Source of the DNA: Perkinsus chesapeaki
Lineage: Eukaryota > Perkinsozoa > Perkinsida > Perkinsidae
NCBI GenBank assembly: GCA_013115145.1
Contig: JAAPAO010000032.1
Coordinates: forward strand, 9,570 to 73,569
Length of the DNA: 64,000 nucleotides
Direction: 5' to 3'
In this document: piece after piece, positions 24,334 through 36,600 of the stretch
Layout of the letters: the number at the start of each line of letters is the position of its first letter
How positions within the stretch are numbered: the stretch's first letter is position 1
Program-made: the position numbers and the translations under genes
Notes under the pieces: model-generated
The model's database searches: none
The model's input: the letters and a program-made list of their open reading frames with translations, nothing else
What the model was told of the DNA's origin: nothing

Positions 24334-25102
24334 TTAATGATTATTATTATTATTATTTCTCCTTCTTTTCTTTGTTCTACTTCTTTGTTTACTTCTAACT
24401 ATCCATTCCATTCTCCATTGTCCTTCAATATAATCACCATCACCATCATCTACCACTTTTATATCAAGCTTTTGTACTTTCCTAAAACCATTCTTTTTAT
24501 AGAATTTAATAGCACCAGGCAAACTTGAACAAACAAGTCTATCAACCGGACATTTTGGTGACTTAGCCATATCCTTTAAGATGCGAATCTGATGATAATA
24601 ATATTATAATATTAAACAACACCACTTCATTAGTATTATTACCGCTGCCCCACCAACCCCCATTCCCCTATATTCTTCTACGACTGCCATTTGACCAATA
24701 TGAAGCTCCCTTTTACTACCATCAATACGATATACCATAAAACCAGCTAACATACTTCCACTTTCATTCATATCCTTATCACCCTTTTTTATATTATTTA
24801 ATCCCAATTTAATCGATGGTATTATCATAGCTATAGATAGACGCCAAGCATTATGTCGCATTATCTACCACAACTTATATAATATCACTAACTCATATTA
24901 TTATTACTACCTTATCTTGCATAACATTATCACCTTTAAATTCAATATCACAAAGTACTCCTATATCATTAATAATATTCTTCATATATTCATCATTATT
25001 ATTATGTATACATGTAACTTTAACGTTATGTGACCATTCAATATTATCTTTGATAGTAGTAGTTGTAGTAGTTGTAGTAGTGGCCGCCGCCGCAGCTGTC
25101 AT
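24334..25102 (-). CDS. GNAT-family N-acetyltransferase
   Basis: A three-exon gene. Exon 1 starts MTAAAAATTTT and holds the first strand and helix (VKVTCIHNNNDEYMKNI). Exon 2 supplies the acetyl-CoA binding core: MLAGFMVYRIDGSKRELHIG, then the motif A loop EEYRGMGVGGAA, the R/Q-x-x-G-x-G/A pyrophosphate-binding signature. Exon 3 continues IRILKDMAKSPKC and the GNAT C-terminal block SLPGAIKFYKKNGFRKVQ. The donor for the last intron is GTAATAATAC directly after GGAA-A(GCG); using it restores GGAAIRILKDMA, while reading past it would break the domain. A basic, Asn-rich tail ends the protein. The substrate, whether protein N-terminus, lysine or small molecule, cannot be read from sequence. Confidence 0.78.
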
Positions 25103-25312
25103 AGGGAAGGGGGATGGGGTAGCAGCGATACGCTTATTAATATTAATAATACAGTAATGATATATAACAATATAATAATATTATTAGGATAGAAACTATA
25201 TTATTAATAGGACACACACAATAATAATGATGATAATGCTACTTATTCTTATTATTATTGAATATAATGATTCTTGTTATTATGATAATAATAATAGCTG
25301 TTGTTGTTGTTT

Positions 25313-26750
25313 TTATACAAAGTAAGGAACTATATCACGTAAAGGACTTCCTGCTCCTGACATTGGAACTTCTTTAAATAATTTAGCTTGTCTACCACCA
25401 TTTGGATATAATGTAAATACACTAGCAACATTACCACATCTATAGCAATAATTAGGTGCACTCCAAACATTAACTAACATATTACGTGAACCTATTCTAA
25501 GTGTATTTGAGGAAGGTAATGTGGAATTAAGTAATGGATTTACTGGTACTGGTGGTATAACATTAGATGGTCTTGGTCCAGGTGATACTACTTTAGGATC
25601 TTCTGATGCTGGAAACATAAATTTATATCCTTCTTGTACCTGTTAATATACTTACTACTACTAATGATAATAATAATATTATTACAAGTTGATGTGCTCT
25701 AGCAACCATTCTTAAACCATTTTGATGTAAGAATTGTCTAGTAGGTTCAGCACCAAATACTAAACCAGCCCCACGTGGATTTAATTCCCAACCTTTAACA
25801 CTTGCATCTGGATCAGACCATACCTATTTACAATTTATATTAAATATAACTACTACTAGTACTACTACTACCAGATCTGCTAATGGCCCTTGAGGGGGGA
25901 CCTCCTGTACACGTTGTAATAATCTAATCTGATCAATATCACCTAAATCTGGTGATAAACCACCATGTACCTAAATATAACAACAAGAATATAATTAATT
26001 ATATTATCATATTACCTTTTATTACAGCAAAAACATCAAAGGCAATAGCTGCTAATGGTAAATTATCAAATAAATCCATAGCTACACGCCATACTGTAGC
26101 ATTACCAAATTTACGAATACATTCATCATAAAACCCATACACCTGCAACAAGAATAATGATAATAATAATAATAGTGTTGTTGTTGTTACTTGTGTTATT
26201 TGTCTTGTCTCATGATTACCACGTAATAATGTTATCCTATTCGGATATCGATATTTTAATAATAATAAAAGCTCTAAAGTCTCAACTGAATTATAACCTC
26301 TATCAACATAATCTCCCAAAAATAAATATCTAAGTAATAAGGTAATCGTATTAATGATATTAATATTATTAATAATACTACCTTAATGTTGTATCTTTTC
26401 GTGGATCACCACCAACTTTAAATAATTCTAATACATCATAGAATTGTCCATGTACATCACCAGCTATGACAACAGGACCATCATTATTAATATTAACAAC
26501 TGTATTCTCTTTAACTAATATACTTTTAACAAGTCTACATAAATGTATATAGTCCTAATAATAATAACAACAATAAAGTAGTAGTAGTATAGTAGTATTA
26601 TTATATTATTACATTTTGTGGCATAACCAAACTTCTCTGTTGTGAATTTGCATTCTTATCATGTCGTATTGTTGTTGTTGTTGATGCTGACATTAACTTT
26701 TGTAGCCATTCATCAGCTTTACTTTCATTAAAATCACCATAATCAGTCAT
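25313..26750 (-). CDS. PPP-family Ser/Thr phosphatase, PP6/PP4-like catalytic subunit
   Basis: A metal-dependent protein phosphatase with all catalytic motifs in order: [49 protein letters not shown] and [50 protein letters not shown] and PYFx at the C-terminus place it in the PP2A/PP4/PP6 branch and nearest PP6 by eye. Six introns of about 45-60 nt interrupt it. Two oddities stand out: an insertion of about 45 residues (Pro/Ser/Asn-rich, 25620-25490) between KFMF and VNVWSAPNY, and a C-terminal residue of Val where PP2A-type enzymes end in a methylated Leu. The start ATG at 26750 gives a short, ordinary N-terminus. Confidence 0.85.
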
Positions 26751-26857
26751 CGTAATTAAGTAACACTATCAATATAAATAAGCACTATCAACAACAACAG
26801 CAACAACAACAACAATTGGAATAATTGATATTATCAGAAACGTTACGTTCATCATCA

Positions 26858-26921
26858 TCATTGTTTGAGTAGTTCCATTAATAGCCATTGTTTGAACACC
26901 CCACCCTCCTCAAATTTAAAC

Positions 26922-26966
<45 letters not shown>

Positions 26967-28072
26967 CTAGCGGTGGTATTATTATTATTGTCTAACTTTA
27001 ATAACCATCTATCTTGTATACCATTAACATGATTTTCACCAACTACTGCTGCTACTCTTTTATTATTAGATGCTAATCTCCATAATGATCTAAACATATA
27101 TTCATCTCTCATATTAATAACTACTTCTTGTAAACGTTTATCAATATTATATTTATCACATAATCTGATATAACCCCCTGGATCTAATGCAGTATCACGT
27201 ATATATGTAACCCTCTCTTTTGGTGGATATTTATTAATTATAGCATTCCTTATATCATCTATACTACAACTACTCTTACAACTACCATTCACCATCATAC
27301 CTCTTATCATCCTCATTATTGGTAATGGGACTCTCCACTTTATTAACCATTTATCAAGTAAAGGTATTTCCCCCCCACTATTACCGTATATTATCCTCCA
27401 TACCAATATTCTCTCAGCTAATGGTGATAATACCTTCCTTAATAGTATATAATAAGTAATATTAAATATACCATATAATGATATGTCACGAAAGACCTCT
27501 TTAGCAGCTTCACCAGGTGATACATCTAATGCATGTAAAGTAATTAATGATGATTTACATGTATGACTAAATTGCCATAATGCTTTAATATCTTTACTAT
27601 TAACAAATCTCATTCTATTAATACGACCATGACATAGTTCTAAACCCAATGCTAATGATGATGACGAGGATGATGATGCTTTAGGATGATGATGATTATC
27701 TTCTTCTATTTTATATAATGCATTAGCTGCAGCTGATGAATCATGTCGTGATCCCAGTAAATATACCGTGCTTGTTGGGTGGGGTAATTGTTTAACACCT
27801 TCAGGTAAAATACCAGCAGCAGTACCAGTACCAGTAGCAGTAGCAATACCAGCAGCAGTACCAGTAGCAATACCAGCAGCAGTACCAGTAGCAATACCAG
27901 CAGCAGTACCAGTAGCAATAGCAGCAGTACCAGTAGCAATACCAGTAGCAATACCAGCAGCAGTACCAGTACCAGTAGCAATAGCAGCAGCAGCAGCAGT
28001 TGTGGATAAGGGAGAGAAACCTCTAGTAGTTATTATATTATGACAACAACAACATGATCGATAATATAGCAT
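26858..28072 (-). CDS. TraB/PrgY-family protein
   Basis: A single-exon 404-residue protein. Residues 1-25 (MLYYRSCCCCHNIITTRGFS) could be a mitochondrial presequence or membrane anchor. Residues about 26-90 are a Gly/Thr/Ala/Ile repeat. The TraB domain follows: TVYLLGSRHDSSAA near the start, LGLELCHGRINRMR, a central hydrophobic region, RDEYMFRSLWRLA and AVVGENHVNGIQDRW near the end. In TraB proteins (the TraB/PrgY/GumN fold) the paired GxxH...GExHxxGI motifs form the putative active site. Human TRABD and plant homologues sit at organelle membranes; enzymatic activity is not firmly established. The C-terminus has a run of serines coded by (GAT)n on the plus strand. Confidence 0.8.
27810..27998. 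repeat. 24-bp degenerate coding repeat in TraB gene
   Basis: A run of units built from GTACCAGTAGCAATACCAGC-type words, with period 24 or 18 bp, encodes Gly/Thr/Ala/Ile on the minus strand. All words are multiples of three, so the frame is preserved. The opposite strand is also open across it. Confidence 0.85.
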
Positions 28073-28140
28073 TTAATAAACAACAGTCTACATAACCTAC
28101 TACATTATAACTACCCTTATAACTAAAATACCGTATTAAA

Positions 28141-30053
28141 TTAGGAATCGATGATGGTGATAGTCTGCAATAACGTTTGGTAAATATGAGAATCTTGACC
28201 ATGAGAAACTGATATTATATCTTTGCATTCTTTATATGTTGATTTAGCTTTATTAATATAACCTTTACGATTGTAAAGATCAGCTAATGTGAATAGTTGT
28301 AATCCAATTAAAGGATGATAATGTGGTAGATATCTATTGTATCTAATATTGATATATAAGTAAAATAATAAGGTGTAATATTATTACATATTAATAACAC
28401 GTTCTATATATTTAATGGCTTTATCAAAGTCACCAATAGCTAATGCTGTCATTGCGAAATGGCTACTTGCTGACATTATTTGTATCTAATTATTATTATT
28501 ACTATCAATGATTATTAATAATACATTATTATCATGACCCTACATGATAACTACTAAGTTCCTTTTCCATTGGTTCCATTATAACCTTTTCTAACTTTAT
28601 TAAGTCCTCTATTGTATTACAATCCATCAGCTCCCCACCACTATAAAGCCTTTCCCATGCTCTCTTCAATGCTGAAGATGCTTCTTGTCGGAATACCTTA
28701 CCAAATGGACCTAATAAGAACAATTAGACTTAATAATATAAATTAATATACCAATATTACAAATATCATTTGTACCACATAGATCAGGATCTGTTAATAT
28801 TATTCTAAGCCCAGTATAATCTTGTACCATACACCAATCCTCCGACCCTAATAACAATATATCATACAGTGTGACAGTACTATCATTACTACTACTACCA
28901 ACATGAACATTTTCATTATTATCACATCGAATACAATGACATATAAATTCATAATCCCTTTTAAGAATATCCTTCCTTTTCCATGATGGTAATGTTAGTT
29001 CAACATAGCTATGACATATCTCCTATATATTCTATATTATCAAATAATAAACCATTTAATTACTTATTACATCACCCTCATTAATATCACGTATTGCACG
29101 AAAACATAATCGATGTTCATAACAACAACAACAACAACAACCATCTGTAAATGATGGTATAACATTTGGTTGACCTAATAATAATAACAACGATGATGAT
29201 GTTGATGTATTACAACTATGATTGAATAATGCTGGATTAGGATAAACACCAGCTCCAACTGTATTCCATAAATCATCAACAATAGCAAAGTTGTTACATG
29301 GATATCTTACCAATAGACCCAACATAGTATCAAATGATGGTATTTTAGATATACCACCAGATGATGATGATAATGAGGAGGAGGAGGAGAACGAAGTTAG
29401 TATAGATAGGAATTGTGCAACAGTAAGAGCTATTGCTTGTGATGGTTTAGATAATACACCTAATAATAATATAAATTATATAATAATACAAGTACTACTA
29501 TTTACACATTGACATTGCTTTATTATATTTATTATTATCTGATGCTACTCTCCATGCTAGAAAACAATCTGATAGCAACATGAATATATCAATATATATT
29601 ATTAATAACTTACCACTTAGTTGTTGAGCTGTCATACCAGCATCTAATAATGTAGTTATAACACTACATTCCCTTTTATGTCCAGCTTTCCAATCAATTG
29701 CCTATTTATAATATTATAAGACTTCTACTACTATTTAACTTACTTGACACTTTGATGAACAATAACGTACTATTTTACATTTAGAACATGTTTTTAATGT
29801 ATTGTTATTATATGCTGTTTTATAACATCCTCCACAATGTGTATCATATAACCATGGATGAAGTATACTGGCTATCGGTATATCACTATATACAATCTAT
29901 ATAATAAACAATTACCAACAACAAGTACATCATATATAACAACATTACTATTACCTCTCCTGGATGAAATGATCGTTTGGCATACATAGCCCTTCCTTTA
30001 TTATCAGTCATTCTCATATAACAATCATTATTATTAACCATTATATTACTCAT
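28141..30053 (-). CDS. SET and MYND domain protein (SMYD-like)
   Basis: A lysine methyltransferase candidate. After an N-terminal SET-N segment (MRMTDNKGRAMYAKRSFHPG) comes a MYND zinc finger with the expected cysteines and histidine (CGGCYK, CSKCKIVRYCSSKCQ, DWKAGHKREC). The split SET domain resumes with GAGVYPNPALFNHSCN, the NHSCxPN-type AdoMet site, FRAIRDINEGDVI and SYVELTLPSWKRKDIL. A post-SET cysteine cluster (CHCIRC) follows, then a TPR-like helical tail (YHPLIGLQLFTLADLYNRKG). This is the full SMYD layout. About eight introns are present. A poly-Cys tract (CCCCCC) inside the SET domain comes from an ACA repeat and is unusual. Targets may be histones or other proteins. Confidence 0.83.
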
Positions 30054-30213
30054 AATCTATAACTATTATGAATTAGTATTCAACACAATAATAATGTTAA
30101 TGAATCTTTGATACATTAATAATGCTGCTGCTCTTAGAAACCCTTAATGAATGTTCTTCTTCTTCTTGTCGATGATGGTGGTGGTAGATATATTAGTAAT
30201 AAAGCTATTATCC

Positions 30214-33200
30214 TTATAGACTTAATACAACATATTCATGACCATACCTATTAGAATAATATTTACCACATTATTATATCACCTTATTACCTTGGTGTAA
30301 GCATTGGTGGTCCTGCTTGCCATTCATCAGTTTCTGGTCTATAAAACTCAATACTTGACAATGCCTACATTATATTAATATTATTATGACCATCCCAATA
30401 ATACCCTCCACTACTGACTACTACCTCTCCACCATTTTGTCCACCACCAAGTAGAATAGAATCCATAACAGGTGCTGCACAGCAATCCATCCTTTCAGTA
30501 CCTTTTAATAATAATATTAACAACAACGACAACAACAACAACAACAACAACAACCGCAGCAGCATCAGCATCAGCATCAGCAATAAGAAGCTATTAAATA
30601 AAGCTATATCATCTACCATATTACCAGCTTGATGCTTATAATTCCAACCGTTATGTATATTAGATATAGAGAGACTTTCTACTGATGAATGCACCAGTTG
30701 TGTATTATCCGTACCTATTATTAATTATCAACATTTATTATTATTTAATAATATTTATTACCTCCTATAACATATATATGCCCATTAAAGAATACTGCCG
30801 AGCCAGCAGATACCTCTTCAATCATATCCGTACCAGGGATAGATGACCATTTATTATTTCGAATATCATACCTATTAATAATAACCCTCTTATTAACCCT
30901 TTACACCCCCCTTCCTATCAACTTCCTATTATTACATTTCTATACTCTTCAGCCTTTTCCCTGAAGTGCCTCCTAATGCCCATATATGACCATTATTATC
31001 AGCAACAGCCATACAACTACTCCTTGGTGTACTCATTGATGCTACATTCATCCAATTCCTCATACGTGGATCATAACTATAATAATAATATATATTATAG
31101 TAATATAATGGGTTATTATTATTACGCTTCTACACTTGATAACATAGATGATCCATCATACCCTCCAATAGCGAATATTCTACCATCATCCTCAGTTATT
31201 GTTGATGCACAGTTCCTTCTGGGTGTATTCAAACTAGCCTATAGTAAAATGTTATTCCCCATTAGTAGTAGCACCACCCCCCCTTCGTTTATATTGTTAC
31301 CCCTATCATCCATGTATCTCTGAGGGCATCATACACCTCACTTTCACATAATGCTTTATAATCAAGGTTTTGACCACCAAAAACATAAAGTCGAGAATTG
31401 AATCCAGCAGAGCCAAAGTATGTCCCTAAATAATCGTAATAATAATACATCTATTTATATATTACTCTCTGTATTCATTGGACGACATGGACGCCAACAT
31501 TGATTTCCAACATCTAATACCTAACAATATTAAACTTAATAAGGATTTATTATTATTATTCACACTTCAACACTCCTTAAATGCTCTTCACCTGAATGTC
31601 CTCCTATCGCATATGTCAATGGGAATGGGAAAAAGCGTATCTACTATTATAATAAGTTACATAGAGTATTTTAGTAGATTACTCCATAATGGTTAGCTTC
31701 AACACTTAACCTTTCTGAATCAGTAGCATCTTTTGGGCATGGTGGTACCTACTACTACTACTTTATATTAATTATATTATATTATTACTACCTCTGGATT
31801 GCGTAAGAACCCAAGAAGATGTCTAAAAGATTCAGCATCACGATCAATAAATATCCTTCCCTAAATAATTAATTGATGATTATATTAGTATATATAGCTT
31901 ATTATTATATTACTTGTCTATCCCTTTGTGATTCTATTCTTCCTGATGCTAAACCCTCTAATAATGAACCTTGCTGTCTCATTAATGTACCACGTGATGT
32001 TTCGAAAACAGTTCCTATAGTATTATTAATACTATATAGTATATCTATTATTAATACTACCTCCAACATTAACATCAACCTTAGTTTCAATAGCTAATGT
32101 TTGATCAGCCATTCTTTTCCTTTCTTCATCTAATTTATTTTTATCCTAATACACATTAAACAACATTATGACTAGTTTCATCATCATCATTACAGCAGTG
32201 AGTGCATCCTCCTTCAACGTAAGCGTTCTTAATGTATTATCTCTTTCAAGATTAAACCTCTGTTTATCAGCTTCTATCTTCCTTCTTGTATCAGCTCTCT
32301 CAGTTTTAATCTATTATTATTATAACAACATATTAATCCGTATCCCTTCTCCCTTACCACCACTATTACCTGTTTTAATTGATTCTGCATTTCAGCATCA
32401 GCTCTTCTACGATCCTCCTTTAATTTCATTATACCTTTATTCTTCTCATCAACCTACCAATAACCTCCACTTTATCATCATCATCCTTAACTATTACAAA
32501 TTCCTTCCAAACCCTTCTCTTTTCTTGTTCAAAATCATTCCTTTCTGTGTTTAAATCATTCTCTTCACGATTTAACTGAGCTTATCTATTATTAATTACA
32601 TATATTATCAACATTACTGATGCTTCAGTTTTATCCAACCAACTTGTATATGATGTTCTCAAATCATTAACCATTACCTCAAAATCATCACCTAATAATA
32701 ATATATAAAAGTATGAGTCTTTAGCCTACCCGTAATACTATCGATGATAACAACAACAACAGCAACAGCAAAATCCCCTCAATAATAATCCCCTTACGTG
32801 ATTTTCCACCTTTTGACTTCTTCTGTGTATTGGACTGCTGGAATGCCCCAACTGCTGCTGTTGCCGTTGCTGGCGGTTGATGTACGGGTGTATTGAATGA
32901 AGTTGTGTTAGGTGGTACTGCAGTTGTTGTTGTAGTAAATGGTGATGATGATGTATTTAAGAATGGCATAGATGCTGCTGGTTGTTGTTGTATAGTATTA
33001 TATGATGGTATAGTAAAAGTATTATTAGTATCATAATAGTTGTTATTAACACTAGTAGTTCCTCCTCCTCCACCTCTACCTATACTAGGTGTAAATCCTC
33101 CTAATAATATAATGACATTTTAATAATACCCATTAATTACTACCTGACCAATTAGTAGTAGGTGGTGAGAATGCTGATGGTGTAAACGATGATGATGATA

Positions 33201-33303
33201 CCGGCATTTGATGATGTCCAGCTCCTCCTCCTTGTTGTTGTTGTTGAGTGTATGGTCTCTGAGTATTTGATGATGATACTGTGATCGGTGATGGTGCAGT
33301 CAT
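30214..33303 (-). CDS. K13: Kelch13-like protein: coiled coil, BTB/K_tetra, Kelch propeller
   Basis: Apicomplexan Kelch13 supports endocytosis at the cytostome or micropore, and its propeller is where artemisinin-resistance substitutions arise. Here a Gln/Ser/Thr-rich N-terminus is followed by a long coiled coil (32.7-32.1 kb; DEERKRMADQTLAIETKVD), a KCTD/BTB domain (VNVGGTVFETSRGTL, FIDRDAESFRHLLGFLRNP) and about six Kelch blades: YAIGGHSG, LYVFGGQNLDYKAL, IFAIGGYDGSS, IWALGGTSGKRL, IYVIGGTD and SILLGGGQNG. Domain order and motifs such as FGSA, DYKAL...EVYD.LRD.W and TPRSS match Kelch13 rather than generic Kelch proteins. The residue aligned with PfK13 Cys580 (before IGGYDGSS) is Ala, codon 31170-31172. 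About 14 short introns interrupt it; it ends RYGHEYVVLSL. Confidence 0.87.
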
Positions 33304-33648
33304 GATGGCTCACAACAACGACAGTATCAATAAGGTTATAACAAAATCAACTGTCAAACGACGTAATCAACTCAAGGGAAGCTCGCCAATGTCCGCCCAA
33401 TTTCCGCGCCGCAATTAAATGATGGAGAAATGACAAGTGCCGGGATCGAACCCACAGGTGCGCTGGGATGACGCATACCTTGAAATGAGTTTGTCCTGAC
33501 TACATGTTGGTTTAAGCTTGCTGTTCGAGGTACATTGTCAGACTCACTGATATTCTATTGGTTGCAGATAATCCATAGACTTACACAATACAAAATGATA
33601 AAGGTATGAAAAATACCAAATTAATAATAATATTGATCATGCAGCAGT
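33304..33648. other. Promoter-side spacer of Kelch13 with a tRNA T-arm-like motif
   Basis: About 345 bp upstream of Kelch13. On the minus strand, positions 33440-33460 contain GTGGGTTCGATCCCGGC, which matches a Pol III B-box. The surrounding 110 bp is bounded by TGACAA and TTGTCA. I could not fold a complete tRNA: the T-stem has a G-G mismatch and the D-arm is absent. Confidence 0.35.
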
Positions 33649-36600
33649 TTAACGGGAATCTTCTATTTCAATTACTTCTTCTTCTTCTGATGCTTCTTTT
33701 GTTATTCTTTCATTGCAATATATCACCGATTTCGGGCGTTTATAATCAGGGGATGGTATCGATGATGCCCTACTAAATAACAATTATATATATATTCTAG
33801 TCATTCTTCGTTTTCTTACCTTCCACCACTTGAGCCTTCTACAAATAAATCTTGTCTTTTACGTTTTGCTATCATTCCTTGATTAATGATGCACCCTTCT
33901 TCTTCTTTATTATTATTAGTCATCATCGATACTAATTCTAATCCAATATTATAAGATCTATTTATCATATTATGTGATAACGACGTAGAGGAGGAGGAGG
34001 AACTTATATTATTATTATCATCCATTTTAACATTAGTTCCCTTCTCTTCCCCCTTCTGTTTTTTATTTCCCCCATTTGTTTTATTCTTAGCTGCCTTATT
34101 TTTAGCAGCTAATTCAATCTGTGCTGTAATACCAATAATACGATCCCTTAATGCCGGCTTCACTGTATTAATAAGATAAGTATATGCCTTATGAGCAAGT
34201 GTGCCTGGCTGTTTAATTGAACCATCGTTACATCTCCTTCGACGACTTCTAGCATTTATACTATTTGATCCCCTGAATAGTAATAATAACATTATTATTA
34301 TAATTATTATTCTACATACTCGGAAGAAGCTGACTGCAACATAGCAGCCTCCTTTTTGGCCCAATAAAGGAATGGTAACTCATCCTCATTTCCTAATATA
34401 ACTTTATCATCCCAACCACTAGGCATACCATGTACAATAACACATGCAATTAAAGCTCTGAAGAATACAATAAAGAATATAACGATAACAACTACTACTA
34501 CCTATCATGTATTTCACGCTTCCACCAAGGTAGAGTAATCTCATCATTAGTAGATTGATGAATTATGGTAAAATTATTAAGTCGTTCTAATAATTCATCC
34601 AACTTTCTTCTAAATATATCCTCTAAAGTGATAATCTTTGTCTGATAATATAAATTATTATTATGGTTTGTTATTATTTGATTATATTACTTGATTAGAT
34701 GGTGGATTAGGGAATTTACCAAAGACACCTTGTAGATTAGCTTTAACTTGAAGTTCTTCAAACTCATCAATTAATGTAATAGAATCATCATCCTTTCCCA
34801 GTAAAGGAAATGGCCTTTTAAATTGAATATTGATATCACCAGAATTAAATGGTATAAACCTGAGATATTAAAATAACTTAGATATATGATAATACAACAA
34901 TACTAATTACATTAGCTCTTTAAAAGGATTATTTATATTATTCATTTCTAAATCATCTTTTTGTCCTCTTAAACCCATTGCTAATTCCCAAAGGTAAACA
35001 CATGTAAAATCGATACAATCCTGAGCTTTAATACAAGGACTTTTACGAGTAATTGTGGAACCTAATAATTAATTATTACACTACTAATATATTACTATAT
35101 ATACCTAGCTCCTCCATTACAGCTTTAGACCATGGTTTTAACTTAGTACATCCTATAAATCGACCTTGTAATGCTTTATCACCTATTATTATCCATACAA
35201 CAATTATATAATAATATTATCATATTACTCTTAATCCCTTCACTATTATTAAATATATAATCCCATGCTGATGATGCATCAAACTTCCCATCGTCGTCAT
35301 CATCATCTGTTATATGATCAGATTTATCATTTAATGGTTTACGAAATCCGACTTTAGTACGACTACTATTACAGCACGGACGATACTCTTTAAGTATATC
35401 AATAAACTGACAACAATAATAATACCATCAAAGCCGCATCAGCAGGAGAAGGAGAAGGAGGAGGAGGAGAAGGAGCAGATTGAACGTTATTACGATAATC
35501 CATAGTTGTTGTGGTATACCAAGTTTTCTTATAATCTTAACCATCGCCTCAGCTCTGCCATAACTACCCCATTTTTCAGATACTGGTGGTTCAGCATCAA
35601 TCTTTCTACGTCGAGCAACATCAGCTTTTATTTTACCTTCCATTACTGATGCGGCATTCTTAAATGGTATAAATGCTTTACGTATTATCCTAAAGATTAA
35701 TAAGCCATAAACAATGATAATAATAGACGATCAGACTTACATCATTTCTGCATATTCAAAGCCACCTCTAGTAATATCAATACCTTCAATAATAACCTTT
35801 GTTAATCTTATTGCAATATCACCACTCTTTTCCATACCACACATTGTACACATCTTGATAAGATAAGATAAAATATCATTACTACCACATGGCTGAGATG
35901 GCTGAGATAAAGAACCTTGAACATGATTACTATTCAAGATACTGGTATTAACAACTAATTCATATTTACTACTTGATAAATGTGGATACCAATTCATTGT
36001 ACTTGTTGGATAAAATACTATAGTTCGTAGGACATGATGAAGGTGTAATATTCTTAAATATTCTCTAGCCCTTAACTACATAATATACAACATCACACAA
36101 TAGTTATTATATTAAGTTTATATAACATTACCATCTTAGCGTTATTGTCATTGGTAGTATCAGCAAATGGTAGACCAGCATCCTCAAATATTATACTTGT
36201 TATTGGCTCTTCATCTGCTCCTGCTCCTGTTCCTGTTATTGTTGTATTATGAAATACCTCCTCACCACCCTTAGCTGAACATCTTAAAACATTTAAATAA
36301 GCTTTAGTTAACTTTAATACTCCCGTTGGGGAACAGTAACTATAACAACATAATCATAATCATTTATAACATATTATTAATACTCACCTTTGAAGAGATC
36401 TTGGTACAATACTATCAATTATCCAACTACACCATTCTTTAACATCACGCTGATTTAATAATTCTTTAGGTAGTAGCATATCCCCTCTTATACTAGTATT
36501 ATCTATCGATAGTGTTACATACATAAACTAACATACTTAATACCCTTAATATCATCATCATAATCTTCATTCATCATAACACCATCAACCTTTGATCTTA

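Noticed and set aside
24560-24660. Non-canonical (non-GT) intron in the GNAT gene
   Set aside because: A GTAATAATAC donor located a few codons earlier gives a canonical intron and a better motif A.
27768-28043. Plus-strand frame with Ala/Val/Pro/Ile repeats
   Set aside because: It is the antisense of the TraB repeat; the open frame results from the repeat alone.
33431-33540. Intron-containing tRNA bounded by TGACAA/TTGTCA
   Set aside because: The T-stem has a mismatch, no D-arm with GG is present and the acceptor pairing is only five bases; kept only as a motif.
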